Below are positions 8,876 through 17,199 of a stretch of DNA of 27,036 nt, one piece after another (positions within the stretch are counted from its first letter, which is position 1; every line of letters begins with the position of its first letter). Made by a program: the position numbers and the translations under genes. This stretch comes from CAZAKO01 sp964546145. Lineage in GTDB: Bacteria; Fidelibacterota; UBA2242. The stretch is taken from the NCBI GenBank assembly GCA_964546145.1, contig CAZJIU010000023.1, positions 1-27,036 of the forward strand. The letters run 5' to 3'. The notes beneath the pieces were generated by a model. That model saw nothing but the letters and a program-made list of their open reading frames with translations, searched no databases and was not told the DNA's origin.

Positions 8876-10057
8876 TTGAGTAATATTTTTCTGTTTGAGA
8901 ATAAAAGGGACAAATTGAAATTTTTTGAAACACTAAAATTTATTGTTAGTCATACTATTTTCAGAGTTTTTCTGGTGCTGATACTGCTGGCGGTTTGTTC
9001 TGGTATACTGGTTTTGTACTTTGAAGGGTTGGCAAATCCCGACGAATACCATAATCTTTGGGATTCGGTCTGGTGGGCATTGGTAACGGCCTTTACTGTG
9101 GGTTATGGCGATATTCGTCCGATTACCGTGGGCGGTCGGATTATCGGAATTGTGGTAATGATTTCGGGAGTAACTTTAGTATCATTAATTACCGCTACGA
9201 TTTCATCTATTTTTGTAGCGCGAAGAATCAGGGAGGATCAGGGTTTGGAATCAATTGATTATGAAGAGCATATTATCATTTGCGGTTGGAATGGGCGGGC
9301 TGAAGCCATCATCGAAACCTTTTTTACCCTGGCAAAGGGTAAAGTTCCGAAAATAATTCTGGTGAACGAGCTGTCTGAGGAGGAGATTAACAGTGTTCTG
9401 GATCGTTTCCGCAAATACAAGGTCAAATTCATCCGTGGCGATTATACCCGCAATGCCCCGCTGGAGAGGGCTAATATCAAGATGGCTCAGTCAATAATTC
9501 TGCTGCCCAATTTGTACCAGTTTGAGCCATTGGTGGCTGATGAAAAAACGCTGCTGGCGACGCTGAACATCAAGTCCTCTTTTCCGAAGAAAAAAGTGAT
9601 TGCCTTCATCATGAATCCCGAAAATGAGGTGCATATCAAGCGAGCAAAAGCCGACGATGTGATTGTTAGCGACCAGTTCATGGATTATTTTGTAGCCAGT
9701 GATGTACTCGAGCCGGGGCTGTTGAACGTAGTCTCCAGCCTGCTGAATGCTAAAAGCGACCATCGGCTTTCGACCGTGCCGATCCCTTCGCGGTTCAAGG
9801 GTAAACAATTCGGTGAAGTCGCGGAGTTTTTCAAGAGTCAACATAATCTGCTCGTCTTAGGCGTATTGTTGGCGGTGGAGTCTATTGGCGTTTCCGATTT
9901 CCTCTCAGCCGATACCAGTCACCTGGATGCTTTTATCGAGCGAAAATTGAAAGAAGCCGGCAAAACCCTGGGTGAGGAAAACAAAGTGATCGTAAATTTG
10001 AATCCACCCAAGGATTATATCATTCAAGAAAACGAAAAAGCCATTGTGTTGAAATAA
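8876..10057 (+). CDS. Two-TM potassium channel with RCK (TrkA-N) domain
   Basis: This is a potassium channel subunit of up to 393 residues. A first transmembrane helix (about residues 27-50) is followed by a pore loop with the canonical filter TVGYGD (74-79) and a second helix (about 85-115). The cytosolic part starts with an RCK/TrkA-N Rossmann domain (HIIICGWNGRAEAI near 132) and ends in a TrkA-C-like region (about 300-393). This matches the MthK/Kch-type plan and suggests a gated tetramer. The frame opens with TTG at 8876; a second TTG at 8915 has a better Shine-Dalgarno (AAGGGA, 4 nt away) and may be the true start, removing 13 residues. Its TAA overlaps the next ATG by one base. Confidence 0.92.
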   Translation: MSNIFLFENKRDKLKFFETLKFIVSHTIFRVFLVLILLAVCSGILVLYFEGLANPDEYHNLWDSVWWALVTAFTVGYGDIRPITVGGRIIGIVVMISGVTLVSLITATISSIFVARRIREDQGLESIDYEEHIIICGWNGRAEAIIETFFTLAKGKVPKIILVNELSEEEINSVLDRFRKYKVKFIRGDYTRNAPLERANIKMAQSIILLPNLYQFEPLVADEKTLLATLNIKSSFPKKKVIAFIMNPENEVHIKRAKADDVIVSDQFMDYFVASDVLEPGLLNVVSSLLNAKSDHRLSTVPIPSRFKGKQFGEVAEFFKSQHNLLVLGVLLAVESIGVSDFLSADTSHLDAFIERKLKEAGKTLGEENKVIVNLNPPKDYIIQENEKAIVLK

Positions 10058-10584
10058 TGAAGAAGAACAAATGTTTTGAATTCAATCCCAAGCTTTTAAA
10101 AGCGTATGAGATTTTTTCCGGTTTGACGGAAGATCAGATCAATCAGTTTTGCCAGGTCATCAAGACCATCCACTTCAATCATGGGGATACGATTATCCAG
10201 GAAGGCGACAAAGGCAATTCAATCCTGTTATTATTGGATGGCAAGGTAGAAATTACCCAGGCATTGACCTTGAAAACCAGCAGTGCCCAGTCGGACAGCC
10301 GGGAAAAAAGCCTGATCAAGCTTACCAGTGAATATCATCCGTTTTTCGGGGAGATGAGCCTGTTTAGTGACGATGATCTCCGGACAGCCACGGTAAAAGC
10401 CAGTTCAGCCTGCGAGATTGCCCGCATTGATAAGAAGGATTTTTTTAATATTTGTAATAATTACCCGGAAATCGGTGGTCATGTTATGCACAATATTGCC
10501 CGGGTTCTTAGTCGCCGTCTTAAGCAGGCCAATCAGAATATTTTGAAATTGACAACCGCCTTCAGTTTAATTATCGAAAGTTAA
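10057..10584 (+). CDS. Stand-alone cyclic nucleotide-binding domain protein
   Basis: This 175-residue protein consists of one CRP/PKA-type cyclic nucleotide-binding domain (about residues 15-150). The phosphate-binding cassette is recognisable as FGEMSLFSDDDLRTATV, with the ribose-contacting Glu and the phosphate-contacting Arg both kept, so nucleotide binding is plausible. There is no helix-turn-helix, so it is not a CRP-type transcription factor, and no membrane helix. The C-terminal helix (ARVLSRRLKQANQNI) could oligomerise. The ATG overlaps the stop of the channel gene by one base (TAATG) and has no clear Shine-Dalgarno, which suggests translational coupling. I infer that it is a detached ligand-sensing subunit of the channel. 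Confidence 0.85.
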   Translation: MKKNKCFEFNPKLLKAYEIFSGLTEDQINQFCQVIKTIHFNHGDTIIQEGDKGNSILLLLDGKVEITQALTLKTSSAQSDSREKSLIKLTSEYHPFFGEMSLFSDDDLRTATVKASSACEIARIDKKDFFNICNNYPEIGGHVMHNIARVLSRRLKQANQNILKLTTAFSLIIES

Positions 10585-10585
10585 T

Positions 10586-10590
10586 GAGGT
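10586..10590 (+). promoter_or_regulatory. Shine-Dalgarno site for the TTG start of valS
   Basis: GAGGT lies 5 nt before TTG 10596 and directly after the preceding stop codon. It supports the non-ATG start of valS, since no ATG lies near the conserved N-terminus. Confidence 0.6.
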
Positions 10591-10595
10591 AAAAT

Positions 10596-13262
10596 TTGGC
10601 TGTTCAGTTAGCCAAGGTCTATGACCCACGTCAGGTGGAATCGCGCTGGTATGATTACTGGCTGGCGCAGAATTATTTCCATGCCGATAACCGGAGCTCG
10701 AAAAAATCGTTTGTGATTGTCATTCCGCCGCCCAATGTGACCGGAATTTTAACCATGGGTCACGTGCTGAATAATACGATTCAGGACATTCTGATTCGGC
10801 ATGCGCGGATGAATGGTCATGAAACTCTCTGGCTGCCCGGCACCGATCATGCCGGCATTGCGACCCAAAATGTAGTTGAAAAGAATTTACGGTCGGAGGG
10901 CAAGAGCCGGTACGATTTCAGCCGTGAAGAATTTCTAAAAATTGTCTGGGATTGGGCAAACAAGCATAAATCCATTATTCTGACCCAGTTGCGCAAGATT
11001 GGCTGCTCCTGCGACTGGGAGCGGGAGCGCTTCACCCTTGATCCGGGGTTATCCAATGCCGTGCGCCAGGTATTTGTGCATTTATATCGAAAGGGGTTAA
11101 TCTACCGCGGTCGCCGGATTATCAACTGGTGTCCCGCTTCGCAGACGGCCCTGTCTGATGAGGAGGTTATTCATAGGGAAACCAAGGGACATTTATGGTA
11201 TTTCAAGTACCCTTTGCAGGATGGCACCGGGCATCTGACAGTCGCGACGACTCGCCCAGAGACGATGTTGGGTGACACCGCGGTTGCCGTCAATCCTAAC
11301 GATAAGCGCTATCATCAATTCGTTGGTCGGAATATCATTTTACCCATTATGAATCGGGTTATTCCGGTAATAGCTGATGAATTTGTGGATCAGGAGTTTG
11401 GAACCGGTGCGGTCAAGGTGACCCCGGCTCACGATCCCAACGATTTTGAGATCGGGCTGCGACATAATCTGGATCAGGTCAATGTTATGAATACTGATGG
11501 AACGATGAATGCGACGGCTGGTCCGCTGGTTACGGGTAATGACCGGTTTGAAGCGCGCCGGATTGTGGTTGAGGAAATGGAGCGGCTGGGACTGGTTGAG
11601 AAAATTGAGAGCTATACTCATAACGTTGGCTTCAGTCAACGGGCTGGCGTGATGATCGAGCCCTATCTTTCCGAACAATGGTTTGTTAAAATGAAGCCTC
11701 TGGCAGAACCGGCAATCCGGGTCGTGGACGAAGGCAAAATCAGATTCCATCCGGCGCGCTGGGTGAAGACTTATCAGCACTGGACGAACAATGTCCGGGA
11801 TTGGTGTATTTCCCGGCAGCTCTGGTGGGGTCACCGGATTCCGGTTTTTTATTGCGATCATTGTGGCTGGCAGGATGCGCGGATGGATGATCCGACAATA
11901 TGTCCCGAATGCGGACATGCTTTGCGGCAGGATCCGGATGTTTTGGATACCTGGTTTAGTTCCTGGTTATGGCCTTTTTCGACTCTGGACTGGCCGCAGC
12001 AATCGGCTGATCTGCATGCCTTTTTTCCGACGGATACCCTGGTTACGGCGCCGGATATTATCTTTTTCTGGGTGGCACGGATGATTATGGCAAGCCTGGA
12101 GTTTATGGGTCAGATTCCTTTTAAAGACGTCTATTTCACCGGCATTATCAGGGATATCAAAGGTCGCAAGATGAGCAAGTCGCTGGGCAATTCGCCCGAT
12201 CCGCTGGTACTGGTGGAGAAATATGGTGCCGATGCTCTGCGCTTTGGTGTAATGCTGATCGCGCCACAGGGGCAGGACATCCTGTTTTCCGAAGAGCGAC
12301 TCGAGGTCGGTCGCAACTTTATGAATAAAGTCTGGAACGCCGCCCGATTTATCCTAATGAACCTGGACGAAAATACTGTCCCTAAGGAACAATTCGAACC
12401 GGCGCATCTGAAACTGGAACTGGCTGATGAGTGGATTCTGAGCCGCCTGAACGCCACCATTCACGTCGTTGACAAAAATCTGAAAAAATACCGTTTCGAT
12501 GAAGTAGCCCGAATTATTTATGACTTCGTGTGGAGCGATTACTGCGACTGGTACATCGAACTCATCAAGGATCGCCTATATAAAAAGTCGCCGGCAGAAA
12601 AGCAAACCGCCCTGCAGGTGGCGATCTATGTCCTGAAGAATTTCCTCAAACTGCTGCATCCTTACGCGCCGTTCATCACCGAGGAAATTTATCAGCACAT
12701 AAAGTCACCGGCTGAACCGGACATCATTATCGCGCCCTGGCCGCAAGCAATTACATTAAAGATTAGCAAGGATTCAATAGATAAAATTGTCGAAACAAAA
12801 AACATTATAACTCAGATTCGTACTAAGCGGAGTGAATTGAATATATCGCCAGCAATAAAACCACGAGTTTCGGTATTAAACAACCAAACGTCATCAGTTG
12901 GAATTTTAACTGGCCCTCCGACAGAAAGTTATGTACGAAAATTAGCAAATTTAGAGAATATCAGTTTAGTTGTTACTCATCCAGTACAATCCATCCCGAT
13001 ATCTACAGGCACTACAACCACATATATTCATATTGATAATATTGTCGATCCTAAATCTGAAATTGAGAAAATGGAAAAAGAGATTAAACGATTAGAAGTA
13101 TTATTGAAAAGTGTTAGAGCAAAATTGACAAATCAGGATTTTCTTTCAAAAGCACCTCGTGAAATAGTAGAGAAAGAACACAAAAAAGAGCAAAAGCTGA
13201 TAGAACAGTTGAAGAAACAAGAAGAAATTCTCCGATTATATAAAATAGGTAACATTATCTAA
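10596..13262 (+). CDS. valS: Valyl-tRNA synthetase
   Basis: This 888-residue class Ia aminoacyl-tRNA synthetase charges tRNA-Val. The ATP-binding HIGH signature appears as T53-M54-G55-H56 after PPPNVTG, with Thr in place of the first His. The CP1 editing domain has TTRPETMLGDTAVAVNP. A four-cysteine zinc-type site is present (CDHC and CPEC, near 11850-11915), followed by DTWFSSWLWP. KMSKS is at residues 525-529. The anticodon-binding domain is followed by a C-terminal coiled-coil arm (about 820-885) typical of ValRS. The length is normal. From about 12760 to the stop the gene becomes strongly AT-rich compared with its first 2.1 kb. It begins 11 bp after the nucleotide-binding protein gene, so it is probably co-transcribed. 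Confidence 0.97.
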   Translation: MAVQLAKVYDPRQVESRWYDYWLAQNYFHADNRSSKKSFVIVIPPPNVTGILTMGHVLNNTIQDILIRHARMNGHETLWLPGTDHAGIATQNVVEKNLRSEGKSRYDFSREEFLKIVWDWANKHKSIILTQLRKIGCSCDWERERFTLDPGLSNAVRQVFVHLYRKGLIYRGRRIINWCPASQTALSDEEVIHRETKGHLWYFKYPLQDGTGHLTVATTRPETMLGDTAVAVNPNDKRYHQFVGRNIILPIMNRVIPVIADEFVDQEFGTGAVKVTPAHDPNDFEIGLRHNLDQVNVMNTDGTMNATAGPLVTGNDRFEARRIVVEEMERLGLVEKIESYTHNVGFSQRAGVMIEPYLSEQWFVKMKPLAEPAIRVVDEGKIRFHPARWVKTYQHWTNNVRDWCISRQLWWGHRIPVFYCDHCGWQDARMDDPTICPECGHALRQDPDVLDTWFSSWLWPFSTLDWPQQSADLHAFFPTDTLVTAPDIIFFWVARMIMASLEFMGQIPFKDVYFTGIIRDIKGRKMSKSLGNSPDPLVLVEKYGADALRFGVMLIAPQGQDILFSEERLEVGRNFMNKVWNAARFILMNLDENTVPKEQFEPAHLKLELADEWILSRLNATIHVVDKNLKKYRFDEVARIIYDFVWSDYCDWYIELIKDRLYKKSPAEKQTALQVAIYVLKNFLKLLHPYAPFITEEIYQHIKSPAEPDIIIAPWPQAITLKISKDSIDKIVETKNIITQIRTKRSELNISPAIKPRVSVLNNQTSSVGILTGPPTESYVRKLANLENISLVVTHPVQSIPISTGTTTTYIHIDNIVDPKSEIEKMEKEIKRLEVLLKSVRAKLTNQDFLSKAPREIVEKEHKKEQKLIEQLKKQEEILRLYKIGNII

Positions 13263-13330
13263 ATCTGTTATAAGATGCTATTTCAGGTTTGTTTGAAAAT
13301 AAAACATGATTTATATCTTGGGAGTAAAAC

Positions 13331-14728
13331 ATGAAAATACATAGACGAATATTCATATTAGCACTAATTTGTTTTAGCCTGCCAACAAACATTTTCGCTG
13401 TTGTGCCAGTTAAATCCATCAGAATTACCATCTATAATAACAATCTGGGATTTATTTCACAGACATGCACGTTCGAAGTAACCAAAGGCAGATCGGAAAT
13501 TAGTATTGAAGGCGTCTCAGCTAAGGTTGACCCAACTTCAGTGCATATTACTTTCCCCGGTAAAACCAGCGCTATTAGTATACTCGAACAAAACTTTCTC
13601 TATGACCTGGTAAGTACCGAAAAGCTGTTCCAGAAATATATTGGCGAAAACGTTACTTTTCGACTGACCAATAAAGAAGCAATTTCCGGGAAGTTGCTGA
13701 ATGCTGACCGGAATACGATAATTGTTCAGCTCCCCGAGGGCAACGTTCGGATTGCTCGAATGGAAAGTATTTCCGATTACGATTTCCCGGCTCTGCCACA
13801 GGGATTGATCGTCAAACCCACCCTGGAATGGAAAATCAGCTCGGATTATAAAGGTAAAACCGATGCTGAACTGAGCTATCTGACGACCGGTATGTCCTGG
13901 AATGCCGAGTATATCCTGGTGCTCGATCAGGATAATCCACCGGAGCTACCGGAGGATTTTACTTTGTCGTCCTGGATTTCGTTGAATAACAGTTCCGGAG
14001 CGACTTATGAAAATGCCAAATTAAAGTTGATTGCCGGTGAAATTAACAAGATTGAAGATGAGAAACGATACAGAGCTAAAGCCAAGCTCACCGATGCGTT
14101 GACGGTATCTGCCGAGCAGGCGGTCGAAAGCCGGGAGATTGCCGATTACTACCTTTATGAATTGTCGCAGCCGGTGACCCTGCGTGATCAGGAGCAGAAG
14201 CAAGTTAGCCTCTTTGAGGAGATTCAGGCTAAGGGGCGCAAGGTTTATTTGTTTGACAATTACGACCTGAATGAGCGGGAAGATCCGCTGAGTGTTGCCT
14301 TTCGGTTTGAAAATACCACCGAGAACAACATGGGTATGGCTTTGCCCAAGGGTGTGGTGCGGATGTTCAAACGAGATACCGATGGCACTTTGCAATTCAT
14401 TGGTGAAGATCGCATTGAGCATACCAGCCGCAAGGACACCCTCCGCTTGACGATCGGCAAGGCATTCGATGTACGGGGCAAGCGGACAATAGTCGCACGG
14501 GAAATGCAAACCAAGCGTTCGGAAATGATCACCGTAGAAATCCAGATCACCAACCGCAAGAATGTGCCGGTGAATGTCGAAGTGATTGATCATCTTTATG
14601 GATATTGGGAGATTAAAAAAGCCAGTCATTCATATACTCAAAAGAGCAGCCGGATGATCGTCTTTCCAGTGAAAGTGAATGCCGATACCAGCGAGACAAT
14701 AAGTTATACTTATCAACGAAAGTTATAG
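13331..14728 (+). CDS. Exported DUF4139 domain protein
   Basis: This is a secreted or periplasmic protein of 465 residues. A signal peptide is evident (basic MKIHRR, hydrophobic core, probable cleavage near NIFA). The C-terminal two thirds match the DUF4139 family: YLTTGMSWNAEYILVL, then WISLNNSSGATYENAKLKLI and AGEIN, and a long beta-rich tail ending in SETISYTYQRKL. The molecular function of the family is not established. The ATG has GGGAG about 6 nt upstream. It follows valS by 68 bp and ends 9 bp before recG. Its first 100 bp or so share the AT-rich composition of the valS 3' end, after which composition returns to that of its neighbours. Confidence 0.85.
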   Translation: MKIHRRIFILALICFSLPTNIFAVVPVKSIRITIYNNNLGFISQTCTFEVTKGRSEISIEGVSAKVDPTSVHITFPGKTSAISILEQNFLYDLVSTEKLFQKYIGENVTFRLTNKEAISGKLLNADRNTIIVQLPEGNVRIARMESISDYDFPALPQGLIVKPTLEWKISSDYKGKTDAELSYLTTGMSWNAEYILVLDQDNPPELPEDFTLSSWISLNNSSGATYENAKLKLIAGEINKIEDEKRYRAKAKLTDALTVSAEQAVESREIADYYLYELSQPVTLRDQEQKQVSLFEEIQAKGRKVYLFDNYDLNEREDPLSVAFRFENTTENNMGMALPKGVVRMFKRDTDGTLQFIGEDRIEHTSRKDTLRLTIGKAFDVRGKRTIVAREMQTKRSEMITVEIQITNRKNVPVNVEVIDHLYGYWEIKKASHSYTQKSSRMIVFPVKVNADTSETISYTYQRKL

Positions 14729-14737
14729 TCGGGTCTT

Positions 14738-16852
14738 TTGAACCAGGTAAGCTCTGCCAAAACCTTCCAGATTGACGGCAATACAGCTGTTACCTATATC
14801 AAGGGGATTGGTCCTAAACGGGGCACTGCACTTGCAAGTGTAGGGATAAGAACCTTTCGCGATTTACTTTATCATTTTCCGCGGCGTTATCTGGATCGGA
14901 GTACAATTACCCCGATTATTAAGGTAAGGCTGGGAATGGATGTTACCGTCGTCGGTAAAATTCTATCTTTGGCGAATGTCCGGTCACGTCGGCGGCCTTA
15001 CTTGCAGGTTCTGATTGGCGATGACAGCGGGCAGCTGCGCTGTGTCTGGTTTAATGGTGCCAGTTATGTTCAGAAAATTTTTCACCCCGGCAATATGGTG
15101 GCGCTAAGCGGGAAAGTCGAGTTTTACAAGGGCTTGCAACTGGTTCATCCGGATTACGACATTCTCGAAAGCGAAGAATATTCTACTCTGCATACTGCCC
15201 GGATTATTCCGCTTTATCCCTCCACAGCTGAATTGAAAAAGGTCGGCTTGGACAGCCGCGGTTTCCGGCGGCAATTTCATAAAATATTCGAACAGCTTGA
15301 CTTTCAGGTAACCGAAATTCTGCCGAGCTCCCTCCAGGAAATGTTGCAGTTAATGGATATTACTGAAGCCTTGCAGCAAATTCATTTTCCGGCAAATCAG
15401 CAACTCCTGGAAGGTGCTCGCCTCCGATTTAAATTTGAAGAGCTTTTCTATCTGCAACTGTTGTTAGCAGTCAAGCGTTTGGGAATTAAATCAGTGCAAA
15501 AAGGGTTTCACTATCCTGGTGCAGGTGAACACTTGAAGCAAATTTATGAGAGACTGCCCTTTGAGTTGACCGCGGCTCAAAAGCGGGTCATCCACGAGAT
15601 CTGGGACGATATGAAAGCCGATGAGATGATGAATCGGCTGCTGCAGGGAGATGTCGGTTCGGGGAAAACTGTGGTAGCGCTGCTTTGCGCCAGTATTGCA
15701 ATTGCCAATGGTTTCCAGGTTGCCGTAATGGCTCCGACGGAAATTCTGGCTGAGCAGCATTACCGGAACCTTATTAAGTTGGGTCAGCCAGCCGGGATAA
15801 AAGTGCGCCTGTTGATCGGCGGGCAGCCGAAAAGAGAAAGGACCGAAATCCTGGAGGAAATCCGTCAGGGTACTGCGGAGCTGATTGTTGGAACCCACGC
15901 CTTGATCCAGGAGGAGGTCGAATTTCGGAACTTAGCCCTGGTGGTTATTGACGAGCAGCATCGCTTTGGCGTGGTCCAGCGCAGTCAACTGATTGCCAAA
16001 GGTTTGAATCCCGACGTCCTGGTGATGACGGCAACTCCGATTCCGCGCACCCTGAGTATGACCCTTTATGGCGATATGGACGTTTCGGTTCTGGATGAAT
16101 TGCCAGCCCGGAAGGGCAAAACTGTTACCCGAATTGTGAATGTAGACCAGCTTGACCGAGTTTATGAATTTATCCGTAAAAAGGTCCAAGCCGGGGATCA
16201 GGTATATATTGTCTACCCTCTGATCGAAGAGTCCGCTAAGATGGATTTGCAGGCAGCGATTCAGGGCTATGAGCAGCTCAAGCGCCGGGTCTTCCCCGAT
16301 TTGCACCTGGCTTTACTCCACGGTGGAATGAAAACCCCGGAGAGGGAAGGAGTAATGCAAGCCTTTAACGATGGTGCAGTTGGTATCCTGGTAAGTACTA
16401 CAGTAATTGAGGTTGGTGTGGATAATCCGAATGTAACGGTTATGGTTATTGAAAATGCCGAACGGTTTGGCTTGACTCAAATTCACCAGTTGCGGGGACG
16501 CATCGGACGGGGTACTAAAAATGGGATTTGTATCATGGTGGAGCGCAAACGGAGCGAAGCCTCGCACAAGCGCCTACAGATTATTAATAAGACGACCGAT
16601 GGCTTTGAAATATCGGAACAAGACCTTATATTACGCGGACCCGGAGAGTTCTATGGAACTCGCCAACATGGATTTCTGAAGATGAAAATCGCTGATATTG
16701 TGAAGGATCGGGATCTGGTGCAATCAGCCCGTCAAGAAGCATTTAAATTGTTAAAAAGTGATCCCCATTTGCGTCGTCCGGAACACCTGTTGGTGCGTGA
16801 GCATTTAATCAGCAATTATTCCGAATATTTAAATTTTATAAATGTTTTATAA
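14738..16852 (+). CDS. recG: ATP-dependent DNA helicase RecG
   Basis: This 704-residue SF2 helicase remodels stalled replication forks and branched recombination intermediates. The N-terminal wedge/OB region begins with the KGIGPKRG signature and includes the family-typical DLLYHFPRRYLDR. The helicase core has Walker A (GDVGSGKT), Walker B as DEQH, motif III (TATPIPRTL) and motif VI (QLRGRIGRG), followed by the TRG-type hairpin region (GEFYGTRQHG). The length matches known RecG proteins. The start is TTG 14738, because the conserved N-terminus begins soon after and no upstream ATG exists. It lies 9 bp after the DUF4139 gene and 8 bp before the DUF1844 gene. Confidence 0.97.
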   Translation: MNQVSSAKTFQIDGNTAVTYIKGIGPKRGTALASVGIRTFRDLLYHFPRRYLDRSTITPIIKVRLGMDVTVVGKILSLANVRSRRRPYLQVLIGDDSGQLRCVWFNGASYVQKIFHPGNMVALSGKVEFYKGLQLVHPDYDILESEEYSTLHTARIIPLYPSTAELKKVGLDSRGFRRQFHKIFEQLDFQVTEILPSSLQEMLQLMDITEALQQIHFPANQQLLEGARLRFKFEELFYLQLLLAVKRLGIKSVQKGFHYPGAGEHLKQIYERLPFELTAAQKRVIHEIWDDMKADEMMNRLLQGDVGSGKTVVALLCASIAIANGFQVAVMAPTEILAEQHYRNLIKLGQPAGIKVRLLIGGQPKRERTEILEEIRQGTAELIVGTHALIQEEVEFRNLALVVIDEQHRFGVVQRSQLIAKGLNPDVLVMTATPIPRTLSMTLYGDMDVSVLDELPARKGKTVTRIVNVDQLDRVYEFIRKKVQAGDQVYIVYPLIEESAKMDLQAAIQGYEQLKRRVFPDLHLALLHGGMKTPEREGVMQAFNDGAVGILVSTTVIEVGVDNPNVTVMVIENAERFGLTQIHQLRGRIGRGTKNGICIMVERKRSEASHKRLQIINKTTDGFEISEQDLILRGPGEFYGTRQHGFLKMKIADIVKDRDLVQSARQEAFKLLKSDPHLRRPEHLLVREHLISNYSEYLNFINVL

Positions 16853-16860
16853 GAGATATT

Positions 16861-17181
16861 ATGAGTGATGAGAAGCCTGACCTTAAACAGGTCCTTTTTT
16901 TAGGATTAATTCAGTCCTTTGTAACCAGTGCCTGGATTCAACTGGGTAAGCAGAAAAATCCACTTACTGATAAAGTCGAAGTCAATCTGAAAGAAGCCCA
17001 ATTTACGATTGATATGTTAGAGATGATTGAAGCGAAGACAAAGGGTAATTTAACCGAAGATGAGCAGCGGATTTTAGCTAATGCTATCACCGAATTAAAG
17101 ATGAATTTCGTTGATTATAAATTGAAACGGGGTGAAACTCCGCCGCAACCTAATCAACCCAAACCTGAAGAGAAAAACTGA
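16861..17181 (+). CDS. DUF1844 family protein
   Basis: This small, helical, soluble protein of 106 residues has the DUF1844 pattern (LIQSFVTSAWIQLGK near the N-terminus, then KEAQFTIDMLEMIEAKTKGN and LTEDEQ) and ends in a proline-rich charged tail. The function of the family is unknown. The ATG follows recG by 8 bp with only a weak AGAG ribosome-binding site, and the next gene starts 18 bp after its stop, so it is embedded in the operon-like run. Confidence 0.88.
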   Translation: MSDEKPDLKQVLFLGLIQSFVTSAWIQLGKQKNPLTDKVEVNLKEAQFTIDMLEMIEAKTKGNLTEDEQRILANAITELKMNFVDYKLKRGETPPQPNQPKPEEKN

Positions 17182-17199
17182 TTACTGAAAAGGATATCC

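Noticed and set aside
11340..11918. 192-residue minus-strand ORF inside valS
   Set aside because: It lies wholly inside a well-supported essential gene and its translation looks like a codon shadow.
14021..14629. 202-residue minus-strand ORF inside the DUF4139 gene
   Set aside because: It is antisense to a gene with clear family motifs and a signal peptide, and has no motif of its own.
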